A stretch of 64,000 bases of DNA from Warburgia ugandensis (Eukaryota; Streptophyta; Magnoliopsida; Canellales; Canellaceae): NCBI GenBank assembly GCA_035236585.1, contig CP141138.1, forward strand, positions 23,509,437 to 23,573,436. The letters run 5' to 3'. Under the pieces are notes generated by a model. It was not told the origin of the DNA. It did not search any database and saw only the letters and a list, made by a program, of their open reading frames with translations. The number at the start of each line of letters is the position of its first letter. Positions within the stretch are counted from its first letter, which is position 1. Both the position numbers and the translations under genes were made by a program. Shown piece after piece: positions 1 to 18,094 of this stretch.

Positions 1-1418
1 CAAAAGAGTACAAGCCATCACATTTTGATCTTGATATAAGGCTATTGTTTTTACGGCTTCATCTTTACATAAGAAAGAATGTGGCTAAGGATAGTGTTTG
101 GCCATCTTTTGAAAGGAAATATTTCTTCTTTGGCACCTTCTTCCACGGGTTTGTTTCTTCTATGAGTTCAACCTCCTCCCATCCTAGTTCCTCCATTAGT
201 CCATCCCCGTTAGTTTTTTCCTCAGTTTGCAATCCCTAAGGCATTCCATCCATTCCCTTAAGATCTCCTTAGTAAGACAACCGTAGCCACAACCAGGCGT
301 CATTCAATTTGATTGTGTTGAAGAGGAATGGTTAGAAGTGAACAACTACGAGATGACAGAGGGATTGAGAGTCGTGCCCCTTTCAATGTTTGGCCCCAAA
401 TCTAGATAGTAAATGTCTTTGTATAAGGGATGCTGTCTACTTAATCTAGACATCCTAATTAAGTAACAACTAAAAAAATAGACTTTGTAATTAAGTGAGG
501 CTTTAAGGTGGGCTCCTTAAAAAAAACACGGTCTTGAAATTGACGGAAATGATTTCAACAGTACAAGGAGTTTATATTGTTGGAGTTCTTTGCATTATAA
601 ATAAATTTTCGTCCATTTCCTGCCAACCAAACTGGCCCCTTAGGGAAGTGCCATATAAGGCATTACACCCAGCAGTTCTTTGGATTAGTATAGTGCTCCC
701 CTACTTTTCATCATGAAACCCAACTTTGGTTGATGGAATCCATCCTTCTGATCTCCCTACACTGGACGATTTTAACCAACATTGTTACTTAGTGTGAAGC
801 AAACAACTGCAATTGTTCTAAATGAATCTTCATCTAACAGAGGGTTAGGATTAACCTATGTATAGATCTTTGAACCACCGCGCATTTAAGTTGGTGTCTC
901 TATCGTGTGGATTGCCGGATACTGTTAACTGAACCCCGGACGTTTTAATCCAATTAGAAGCTCATCTTGTATCGAGCGACAAAGCACCTCTTTATTTGTA
1001 AAATTTGTTTCCAAATGTTTCAATTTTGGAGATGAAACACTGGCTTTCCAATACTCTGTTACAGGCATCAACTCCACGATCGAAGTTTTAGAACTAACGG
1101 AACCCATGCATGCTCATAGAGGAAGAAAAATGAACATGAATTTGCCTTGTGTCATTGCTTTAGAGGAACTGCAAATTGTGTTATCTTACCAATGTCCGCT
1201 CTCTCTTTGAAAGCCCAATTGTTTTGTTTTTTGGTGAACAATTGTTCTGTTGATTGAATGAAAAACCAACATATGAAAAAGGAACAACTTGAATCATTTC
1301 TAATTCTTTCTCCCATTCACTTGTATGGGAATGAAGCGCCAGCCAATTCTCATGGGCTATGTTGGTTGCTTTAGTCCACCACCTTCCCTAGTGTTGTGTT
1401 GTGTCGATCTATTCCCTG
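1..1418. other. Intergenic / 3' flank of the carboxypeptidase gene
   Basis: No gene recognised. This is the region downstream of the minus-strand carboxypeptidase gene; its 3' UTR should lie just below 1419. Short open frames here (for example minus 925-1107) do not resemble the missing parts of any neighbour; I compared that one with the carboxypeptidase C-terminus and rejected it. Confidence 0.5.
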
Positions 1419-7320
<5,902 letters not shown>

Positions 7321-8370
7321 TACACACTCAGGAAGTCTCTCTCTCTTGTAGGGGATTTAATTCATATGGTTGACTGAGAATAGAAAGCCAATTATAAGCA
7401 TGGGAGGAGCTTTAAGTCTAATGTTGACACATTACTTCCATTGCAGGATGGCCCGCTATATGGACCTCCTCTCTAGGGGAGAAGAGAGAGAGAGAGAGAG
7501 TCTACAAGGCCATTAAGATTTAGGACTTGCATCAGAACAGAAAGCTCAAAGCTGGCCCATAAATGCATGCAACAGCCTCGTCAGAGAAAATTATGTAAAT
7601 TGCCTGACTCTCTACCAAGATTTCTGTTATCAAAAGTCTAAATCGATCCCCTACGGCCCCTGTAAGGCTGTAGCAATGCCTAAAAAAATCCCGTGCACGA
7701 AATGATCCGAGCTTTTACTGTCCCAAACTGCAGAGCGGTTCAGACATCAATGGGTTAGGATCATCAAATGGACAAAATTTTGAGGCACGAGAGACCCAAA
7801 CATTGAGTAGTTTGATCACCACATCTTGGACCCCACTTAGCTAGACTTCTACCTACTCCACCGATTTACTCTGATCTGATCAGGCGGGTATTTAATTTAT
7901 CCTCTCTCTCCCTCTCCTAACCTTTGTATTTTGGCTTGTGGTCCCAGGCAGGGGGGAGGATGGAAGGAAACCAGCGGCTGGCAATTTGGATTCCGTGAAT
8001 GAGGCAAGCACTAAAGACAACGCAAAGTAAGATGCGGTTTTTCAAAACCACATCCACATCCTCGTCACCATGAATATGGGTTTCTAAATGCGTATTATTA
8101 GATATCCAAGCTTGGGAGAGGTTCAGTCATGCATATGATATTTAATACTCATGGCTTTACTTAAATTTCAAACTTATGATTGAGGCAGGTAAGAATTGGA
8201 CGGTCCCTAACCATACTTAATGAGACATGTCTAACATTATCCCACCTAAACATATTACTAAAGCTCAACTTTTACTTTCCTCTAACTACCTTCACTATAT
8301 CCATGCACCCGCTTAATATATATCTTATATCCGTTGTGTAAGAGATTAGTGTAAATTCTTTTGGCAGGAT
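7321..8370. other. Carboxypeptidase upstream region, no gene seen
   Basis: 5' flank of the minus-strand gene. It contains a short (GA)n run at about 7486-7500. No open frame or repeat match was recognised. Confidence 0.5.
7391..7400 (-). promoter_or_regulatory. Possible TATA element of the carboxypeptidase gene
   Basis: The minus strand reads TGCTTATAAT about 70-80 nt upstream of the ATG at 7320, a plausible distance for a short 5' UTR. There is no other support, and the region is A+T rich. Confidence 0.25.
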
Positions 8371-8538
8371 TATTTTTAACGGTAGAGTTGTCGTTGTGTG
8401 ACCTTGAGGTCACGAGTTTAAGGCATGAAAACAAACTCTTGCAAAATACGAAGTAAGGCTGCATACTGTTGACTGTTGTGGTCAGCCCCTTCCCCAGACA
8501 CTGCATACACGGGAGCTTCGTGCACCTGAGCTGCTCCA
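8370..8538 (+). mobile_element. tRNA-derived SINE (Au-like), copy 3
   Basis: Plus-oriented copy. The head contains ACGGTAGAGTTGTCG (A-box region) and GGTCACGAGTTTAAGGC (eroded B box). The body has CTTGCAAAATACGAAGTAAGG and ends GGGAGCTTCGTGCACC..GAGCTGC. It sits upstream of the carboxypeptidase gene. Confidence 0.8.
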
Positions 8539-8865
8539 GAATTATTTTCAACTTCTGAAACCTTCAATAAGCAATATATTAATTATTATAGATCTGCAAG
8601 AAATGAAATAACTTATCAGTTAAGGTGTCACGCCCCTTCATTTAACTTGTTATGATATGTATGAACGCTTACATGTTCGTCTGTTGATGCATTCTACTGT
8701 CTCGTCAGATGGGGTGAGATTTTTAAGTTAAGGCATGACCCTTGACTTGCAAGACTTGGATCGTGCGTCTACGTTTCAAGTATCAACACATGCACGACTA
8801 AATGCAGAAGGAATTCCACCTTTCTTGATCTTTAGGTCACTTGAGCTAATCACAACTTACATTGC

Positions 8866-10065
<1,200 letters not shown>

Positions 10066-10135
<70 letters not shown>
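10066..10135. repeat. (CT)n microsatellite, about 70 bp
   Basis: Perfect CT dinucleotide repeat bounded by GTGG on the left and AGATTAG on the right. Confidence 0.98.
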
Positions 10136-10136
<1 letters not shown>

Positions 10137-10234
10137 GATTAGAAAAGGCTATTCTAGACACTTAGTCAAAGAACTTTTCTTCAACAAGCAATATCAAACA
10201 AACGCGAGATCTTGAGCATTAGTTTTCAAACTTT

Positions 10235-10239
<5 letters not shown>

Positions 10240-10288
<49 letters not shown>
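10240..10288. repeat. (AT)n microsatellite, about 49 bp
   Basis: Perfect TA dinucleotide repeat about 100 bp beyond the preceding (CT)n tract. Confidence 0.97.
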
Positions 10289-10290
<2 letters not shown>

Positions 10291-10910
10291 CTATTGTTGA
10301 CCATGAAAAGTTTAAAAGTGACCTAGTTCATCCGGTAAACAGGATAATCAATTGGCTCTGTTGAATGAAGAGTAAGCGACGTTGTAAGTATTTGTGTAGG
10401 TTGTTCTCGAGCTTCCTGGAAAGAAAGTCAGCAACATTTTTAAGAGCTTGTTGAATTGAATGATTGAATTTTAGCTATTACACAATGTTTTTGTCTAAAT
10501 ATTGATTGACAGTTACGTCTTTTTTTTGGATAAACAATTTTTGCATTCCTCTTTCAAATTCCTTTCTTAGCCGTGAAATCTGCTTTCGACATATTCATTA
10601 CCTAAAAAGACTCCCATGCACGATGTAACCAAGTAAAGAAATCAATAAGCAGACGGTTAAACAGATCTTTACAAGTTCAAAGTTTAATTTCCGTAGCTAG
10701 AATATTCATTTCATAAAAACTAGGAAAAGTCAGGTGCGCACTGGAGAGGAAAATTATATGGGGTTTGTATTGAAGGAAAATAGGGCATGCTCACTTCTTC
10801 TTTTTTTGCATTTTTGGTTTCTAGACGTGCATCTCGTTCGCCCTCAATCAGATGTACTTGTTAGGTGATGGATATATAAGATGAAGTGAGAACTGCTGAG
10901 TTGGAGCAAT

Positions 10911-11072
10911 ATGGCTTTAGTTTTAGATTTCTCAACCCATTTGCTTGTTATATTAGAGCGTGGGATGGCTTGATTTTGAATTGTATCATCTCATTTGCTC
11001 ACTAGTAGTTTTTGAGATGGCTTGAGTTTTAAATTTCTCATCTCAATTACCCGTTAGTGGTTATTTGAGACT
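10911..11072. repeat. Degenerate tandem triplication, unit about 54 bp
   Basis: Three units begin ATGGCTT at 10911, 10965 and 11017. Each continues with a TTTTxAATTTCTCATCTCA-like segment and a TTAGTGGTT-like end. Units are diverged from one another. No coding potential. Confidence 0.7.
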
Positions 11073-12313
11073 GAATGTCAATGGTGAATATCATCTCATG
11101 GCATCGCATGTGGAGACAATTATAGTATAAAAATATTTTATTTGCTTTCTCCCAAGAATTTAAGTCATATTTGTTTTTTAGTTGAGATGGAAGGATAGAG
11201 AGACAAAAAAACCCTAATCCTCACCACCTTCCTTCCCCTGTAGCTACAACAATCATGATAATGAGCCTATATAGTATCAAAGTCATCCAATACAAGTTTC
11301 ATGTTATAGCCTATCAAAATGGGCCTGCAAAAGTTCAAAGCAAAGGCTCACATACATAGACTTAATTTATAATGTGTTTCAATGGAATAGGGCCAAATGG
11401 ATTTTATGCAAAATGGAGTATACACAAATCTCACATTCAGTGAGACCATTCATAGGTTTCAAGCTAAGTGGGCACATATGCAAATCTCAAATTGATTGAG
11501 ACCAAATGCTCAAATTTGGGTTAAATTTTATGCAAAGTGGGCAACACATAGGTTTAAATTATTTTCTATCAAAGTAGGCCAGCACACTTTTTAAATAAGT
11601 TGGAATTTACTTAATTTTGTTTCAAAATATTAAAGTAACTATAACAAATGGAAAGAGAGAGTTCCATGGTCCTTTGTTAAGAGCCAAACTTAAGCTCCCT
11701 GATTGTAACTTCTTGTAAATGTAGTTGTTCTATGTATATTGAAATCTCAACAACCCTAAAGGGTATTAAAATTGCTCCAAACTCTCCCATCTTTATAATT
11801 CTTCTTTTTCTAATTCAAGGTCACACTATTTCATTGTGTGGGAGGCAAATCATCCCTTTATAATTTTTCATTTCGATCCTCTTTCCTACCTCTTACTCCT
11901 TATTTTGACCCTTCTAACTTTAATTAGTTATATCTCGGTAATCTAATGTCAAATCAAAGACATTTTTGGTGGAAGTTCTTCTCTTGCTCTACACATTGGA
12001 GCAACGTAGTTCAACATTAGTGTTCATAGGTGTGTTTTATAGTGCTTTGAAGTCAATTTGTCCCTCAAATTAGCTTTTGACGTTTTTTTACTAGATTTTT
12101 GCCCACTTTTTCATCTTCTTCTTTTTTCACACTTCTTCTTCCATCGACATTCTCAGGATCTTCTATGATGACTTCTACTATTGGATCATCTTCCATTTGA
12201 CTCTCAACTTCATAGCTCCTATCATCATCAGTATCATGCACATATTCCAACAAAGTTGGACCATCTATAAATACACTCTCTGGAGATAGATGTGATGAGT
12301 TTTTATTAGTCAA
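11073..12313. other. A+T-rich stretch, no gene supported
   Basis: It holds loosely repeated phrases around ATGCAAAxTGGG and CAAATCTCA (about 11390-11560). A minus frame at 12065-12313 (82 codons, acidic then basic, ending in a Lys/Arg-rich tail) is unrelated to any family I know and is not supported by context. Confidence 0.4.
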
Positions 12314-12425
12314 GATTTACTTCATTTCATTAATGGTACTACAAATGCACCATCTAAATATCTTCCAGGTACTAATCCTCTTTAAACCTCTCAAGATTAT
12401 ATCCTACGCGAACATGTTGATCATA
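12314..12425 (+). mobile_element. Possible Ty1/copia gag-like fragment
   Basis: Starting at GATTTACTTCATTTC, one frame reads DLLHFINGTTNAPSKYLPG, followed after a stop by TSQDYILREHVDHII. This resembles the start of the copia-type gag domain, which often has a (D/H)FIDGS..PP..YL pattern. The stretch is short and decayed. It ends where the Ty3/gypsy remnant begins. The assignment is tentative. Confidence 0.35.
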
Positions 12426-12599
12426 TCATTCTATCTTAAGATGTTTTATTGAAGGTTTCTCTCATATTGCGCAACCATTGATGAGATTGACCAAGAAGGA
12501 GCAAAAATTCATGTGGACAAATAACTATGAGAGGAGTTTTTAGGATTCAAGAGAAGACTCACTTCTGCACTTATTTTATCTTTGCCCAAAGGGAATGGA

Positions 12600-14170
12600 G
12601 GATTCGTTATGTATAATGATGCTTCTGGAAAGGGATTGGGATGTGTACTCATGCAAAACAACAAGGTACTAGCTTATGCATCTAGGCAATTGAAAAATCA
12701 TGAGTAGAACTATCCCACACATGATCTAGAGCTTGCCACTGTAGTTTTTGCTTTAAAGATATGGAGACACTACTTATATGGAGAGAAATTTGAAGTGTTT
12801 ACTAACCACAAAAGCCTTAAATATGTTTTCTCTCAAAATGACCTCAACATGAGACAAAGACGTTGGGTTGAGTACCTCAAAGATTTTGACTTTAGTATCC
12901 AATATCACCCGGGCAAGGCTAACATGGTTGCTGACACACTTAGCAGAAAATCAAAAGGTATAATTGCCAATATCTCCATTAGATCAGCTTTCCTAGATAG
13001 AGTCTTGCAAGCATAGTAGTTGTGCAAGGAGACTCAAACTTTAAGAGAAAAGAAAGGGTTTCATAAGGGATCTGATGGTAGTGTGAGATTTCATGGGAGA
13101 CTTGTTGTACCGGTAAATCCAGAGTTGAAATAGGAATTACTAAAGGAGGCGCATGATTCCAAGTTCACCATACACCCAGGTGGTACAAAGACGTACCAAG
13201 ATCTAAAAAGGAAAATCTGGCATCCAGGAATGAAGAGGGATATTGGAGAGTGTATTGCGCGATACCTCACTTGTCAAAAAGTGAAAGCAGAGCACCAGAG
13301 GTCAGTAGGTTTACTACAAACTCTGGAGCTTCTAGAGTGGGAACGGGATCACATAACCATTGATTTTATAGTTGGGTTGCCCAGAACTTCCAATGGGCAT
13401 GATATGATATGGATTATTGTGGATCGGTTGACCAAATCGGCTCATTTTCTACCAACACGGTAGAAGCAGTCACTAGAGAGCTAGGCCAAATTATACATCA
13501 AGGAAACAATGAGTCTACATGGCATTCCAATTTCGATCATATAAGATAGAGACACTATATTCACATCTCATTTTTGGCAGAGTGTATAGAAGGGATAGGT
13601 ACTTTTCCATGTTTCAGCACAGCATTCCATCATCAAACAGATGGACAATTAGAGAGGACTATCCAAACCCTTGAGGATCTATTGAGGGCTTGTACACTTG
13701 AGTGGAAGGGTAGTTGAGACGGGCACCTTTCTTTAGTGGAGTTCGCATACAATAACAGTTATCATCCAGCATTGGGATGGTACCTTATGAGGCATTGTAT
13801 GGTAGACCATGTCGAACACCTACTTGTTGGAGTGACGTAAGAGAATGATAATTTGTCAAATCAGAACTAATTGAGAAATGTGCCAAAAAGGTCAAATTGA
13901 TTCAAAAATGACTAGTGGCAGCACATAGTAGACAGAAGAACTACACAGATCAGAGGCGTAGGGACCTTGAGTTCCAGGATGGTGATCATATTTTCTTGAA
14001 AGTCTCACCCACAAAAGGAGTGATGAGGTTTAGATTAAAAGGGAAATTTAGTCCAAGGTATGTGGGGCCCTTTGAGATATTGAAGAGGGTGGGCTAAGTT
14101 GCCTACCAACTTGCTTTATCTCCTCAGCTATCCGAGGTTCACAGTGTTTTCCATGTATTGATGCTGAGGA
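12600..14170 (+). pseudogene. Element D pol remnant: RNase H, integrase, C-terminal domain
   Basis: RNase [14 protein letters not shown], stop, [17 protein letters not shown], then [14 protein letters not shown] and [16 protein letters not shown] (about 12665-12955). Integrase: the zinc-binding region is partly kept (CIARYLTCQKVK, about 13247-13282). The catalytic core start IDFIVGLPRTSNGHDMIWI and VDRLTKSAHFLPTR follow, ending in a stop at 13461. Pol C-terminus: SRQKNYTDQRRRDLEF, GDHIFLKVSPTKGVMRF, GKFSPRYVGPFEILKRVG, then YQLALSPQLSEVHSVFHV (about 13925-14160). Several in-frame stops break it into at least four pieces. Confidence 0.88.
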
Positions 14171-14441
14171 AATAAATTCCAAATCCCTCACACATTCTTG
14201 AACAAGTGCTAATTACAACACAATTTAACGTTCCAAGAGCATGCAATACGAATATTAGACAAGAAAGAACAGAAGTTAACAACGAAGACCATTCTATTGG
14301 TCATAGTACTTTGGCAACATCATTCATTGGAGGAGGCCACTTAGGAAACCGAGGACGAGATGAGGAAAACATACCCAGAGCTGTTTGACAAATGATATAA
14401 AGGTAATTTCGAGGATGAAATTTTCTTTAAGGGGGATAGAA

Positions 14442-17323
14442 TGTAACACCCACAATTTTAATTCTTTTAGGGCTAATTGTATTGTGTTAAAATTGATTAT
14501 GAAACCTCAAAATTTGAGTAGTAGTCAGAAAAACAATTCCAACACATGAGCGAGAACCCCACCCACACTAGAGAAGAAGAGGAGTTAGGGTTTTTGGGTG
14601 TCGGAGTTCACGGGTGTCGCCGAAGAATACAATGGCTTGGGTCGTCGACCCAAGTCAACCAACCTTCTCAATACACGAGCGTGAACCAAAGCCCTAAGCT
14701 TTTGGAATGATCAGTGCTCTATTGAGTGCTGGATTGAAGGGGAGATCATTGCACACCTAGGTCGATGGTTTTTTCTATAGATCGGAGCCAATCCAGCTCA
14801 TTTCAGAGAGGAAAAAGCACGAAAATGCATTTAGAGGGTAAGATCTACAAAACTCAACTTTTGATTTGATGAATTTTATTAAATCCATGCATTTTTATGC
14901 TAGATCCAGATTTAGAGGTGATATAATTGTCCATTTCTTAATCCAAACCTAGGATTCGGTAAGTAAGTACTTGATAAAGCCTAAAATAGACCAAGATCGT
15001 CGATCAAGGAAAAAAATCGATAAGACAATCTCAGCTGTCTGACCAGGTACTATTCACACAGTAACTTTTGGATGTCTGATCAATGATTAGACACCATAGA
15101 TGAGTTATATAGCACTAAAATTTCTAGGATACGGCACAAATTAAAGAATCTATATTGAAATTGATTGGAAGAACCTAAATTATCTGATCAGATAGTAGAC
15201 TAATAAGGACCCAGCACTTCTGATTGGTGATCAAACGCCACCATGGTGTACCCTAACCTTTAATAAGTCAAGATACTTGAAAAAATTTAAGATAAGGCCA
15301 CTATACAATGAAAACAACTTACAGTTACTTAAGATGAATGGAAAATAGCCAATCCAGGGCCAATGGCATCGATTGGAAATCCAATTACTGGCTGTCATTC
15401 AATTAGCAATCAACCAGTAGCTAATGAAACACCCTGAGCATAGAAATAAACACTGTCACTTTGCCTTGTGACAATTAGTGCCAGGGCCTAACATAGAGGG
15501 AGCTTTCATATTGGAAAAGTTGAGAGAAGTCCTAGAATTATATATCTGAATGTGTTTTTGTATTTTATAGAAGCGTGATTGATTGGGAGTGTGTACACGA
15601 ATTGAATAAAGTATTTGCATTAGTGAACTAGGAGAGCACCTTTTGAGGTAGGTGGAATTAAGATTGTTAAGGTTTTTTCTATATATGTGTTTGTATATGA
15701 ATTTCAAGCATTGAAACAAGTCTTTTCAGTTTATACGAAAGATAAGATGAATGTGCATGCTAAAATCAAACCATGATTAAACTGTTCATGTATAACCTAT
15801 GCATTATTGTGAACCATGTGAGAAAATATAAGGCTGATACTATGAAATTGTGAGATGGCTTGTATGAGCGAAATGGGTCGTTATGATGTGGGTGGGCCAT
15901 CCAGCTAGACAAGCTACCAGTTCCTGGCTAGACAAGCTACTGGTCCCTGAGAGCTTAGCCCCATTGTTTGGGGAGCACCATTTGAGGTGGGTGGAATTAA
16001 GATTGCTAAGATTTACTCTATATATGTGTTCGTATGTGAATTTCGAGCATTGAAACAAGTCTTTTCAGTTTATACGAAAGATAAGATGAATGTGCATGTT
16101 AAAATCAAACCATGATTAAACTGTTCATGTATAACCTATGCATTATTGTGAACCATGTGAGAAAATATAAGGCTGATACTATGAAATTGTGAGATGGCTT
16201 CTATGAGTGAAAGGGGTCGTTCTGATGTGGGCAGGCCATCCGGCTAAACAAGCTACCAATTCCTGGTTGGACAAGCTACTCATCCCTGAGAGTTTATCCC
16301 CATTGTTTGGGGAGTTTTACACATTATGAGGGGTCGTTATGATGTGGGCTAGCTTTCAGGCTAAAGAACCTACTGGTCTCTCAAGAATAAAGCCTTGAGG
16401 TGTGACTTTAGGTTGGTGTGACTTTGGATTTAACCCACTACACCAAAGAGGACAATATTATTTATTGTGCACTCTGATACACACAATGATGCATTGGTAG
16501 TTGGTAATGTGAAATTGCTCATAAGAGCGAAGACTGGTATTAGGAAATGAAAATGATTTGTGAGTTTGATATGTAATTGCATACTTTGCATTTCAAAGAA
16601 TGTGTTTTAGTACTGATGCATTGGTATTTCTTCCATTTTGTCATGAATTCATGATTTTGATGAATGTTGAATTATTTCAAGTTAAATGATAATTGAATGG
16701 TAGTTGCATGATTCAACATGGAAAAATTAATTTATACAAAAATATCATGATATTGTTTATATACAACTGCATCTTATTCCAAGAAATGGGAGCAGCATAC
16801 TGACAAGAGTGCACCAACAGAAGCTTTTGACGAGGATAGGTAAGAATGGGTCTTTGAATTGAAGTTATTGTATCAGAAATGAGAAAGAGACTGCAATGTT
16901 TGTGATTTTGTGGAGTTTTAATAACTTATGTGACTATATTGTGATGTAGAGACCCTGGGCGTGTTTTGTCTAATGTAATTTATTTTTATTTCATTAGAGT
17001 ATGAAAAGGAGACAGAGTCTCTATTTCTATTTAAAAATGTCTAAATGTTTATCAGGTATTTCGCAATGACATGCATTAAATGTCATATGTCCGAAAAACA
17101 GAGGAAACTCTGTTCGATATTTGGTAGAAATAAGAGCAAATTTCACCAAGAATCCTTATTTTTGAGAAAGAAAAATAACACTTGGGTTTTTTTAAGTGAA
17201 TTTAAAACAAAAGATTCTTCTATAGTTGTTTACTCTTTAAAAATGATTTTTATTAGAGATTGAGCTCGCTATGACAATGTCTTTTTGTATTTAAAAAGTG
17301 TTAATAAAACCTGGGTCATCACA
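14442..17323 (+). repeat. 3' LTR of element D, 2.9 kb
   Basis: It begins TGTAACACCC directly after the polypurine tract and ends GGGTCATCACA. The last 300 bp (TTTCGCAATGACATGCATTAAATG, GTATTTAAAAAGTG) match the end of LTR C at 46.9-47.3 kb, which supports the right boundary. It contains an internal 339-bp tandem duplication. No second LTR is in the window. Confidence 0.8.
15634..16311 (+). repeat. Tandem duplication, 2 x 339 bp, inside LTR D
   Basis: Unit 1 starts GAGCACCTTTTGAGGTAGGTGG at 15634; unit 2 starts GAGCACCATTTGAGGTGGGTGG at 15973. Both run through CAAGTCTTTTCAGTTTATACG and end at CCCCATTGTTTGGGGA. The copies are very similar. A partial third echo (GGGGTCGTTATGATGTGGGC) starts near 16330. 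Confidence 0.92.
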
Positions 17324-18090
17324 TCTTTTCTTAACAAAATTTTGATTTTTAACATTAAAATAAAATTATAAATCTTTTATCATTTAAAATCAAAGGAATA
17401 CCCTTTGCATTTAAGTTTTTAGAAATTTGACCTAAGCTCCAAATGAGGGGTGTTTACTTATTTACATGAGTCTGATAAAAACGACAATATGATTCCCATA
17501 AAAGATAAGAAGCAAGCATTATACATGCTTAAAAGATTATTCTAATCCTCGTATCAATAGAAAAGGGTTCATTTTCATTTTATGAGATGATGATGGTACC
17601 ACCTTGTCTGCATAAGTGTTAAGATCAATGTTGGATCCTATTAATTTCATTTGCATTGTAAATTTGCTAGTTGAAAAGCCAGAGCAAAGCTTAGTGGATT
17701 AAGCTTCTCCTTCTTTAAGTCATTGGTCAATAGAACTTTCTAAAAGGTTCATCTCTGAGAAATGTTTATCCCCTTTCTCTATATATTTGATTGGTTTACA
17801 TATAACCACAACGCAATTGATTTTGTGGAAAGCTAGAAATAGAATCAGATTTTGGAATGTGAGTTTTATGGGGAATTGGATTTGGGAGGTGAGACTTGAA
17901 TTTTACCAAAGATGACAATGTCTCCTTCTTGAATTTTATTGAAGTCTGTCTATTTGGTAAATATAAGCAAATTTTGTGGACAAGTAACAAATTGTATATG
18001 GATGTTCTCATTGTTAAAGAGAGATTGGAAAATTTTTATTTCAACTAAATGGTAGGATAGTTTAAAAATACTTTTTTAGTGAATAGTAGT
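17324..18090. other. A+T-rich spacer, no gene seen
   Basis: No recognisable coding or transposon sequence. Frames here are short and lack family resemblance. Confidence 0.4.
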
Positions 18091-18094
18091 ATTA

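Larger units (their letters stand above)
12430..17323 (+). mobile_element. Element D: 5'-truncated Ty3/gypsy (Del/Tekay-type) retrotransposon
   Basis: Only the 3' half of the element is present. It begins inside the end of reverse transcriptase (EGFSHIAQPLMRLTKKEQKF). RNase H, integrase and the C-terminal pol segment follow, then a polypurine tract (TTTAAGGGGGATAGA, 14426-14440) and a 2.9-kb 3' LTR. No 5' LTR, gag or protease lies upstream. Stops and frame changes occur throughout, so it cannot be active. Long LTRs starting TGTAACACCC, and the pol C-terminus, fit the Del/Tekay chromoviruses; the subgroup is inference. Confidence 0.85.

Noticed and set aside
925..1107. Minus frame containing MPVTEYWKASVSS, considered as the carboxypeptidase Asp exon
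   Set aside because: The true Asp and His exons were found at 2100-2205 and 1419-1562, and this frame has no further similarity.
10911..11072. CRISPR-like array
   Set aside because: Units are contiguous and diverged with no unique spacers, and the sequence is a plant nuclear genome.
12065..12313. 82-codon minus frame with acidic and basic patches
   Set aside because: No family resemblance, no promoter or neighbour support; it may be chance.
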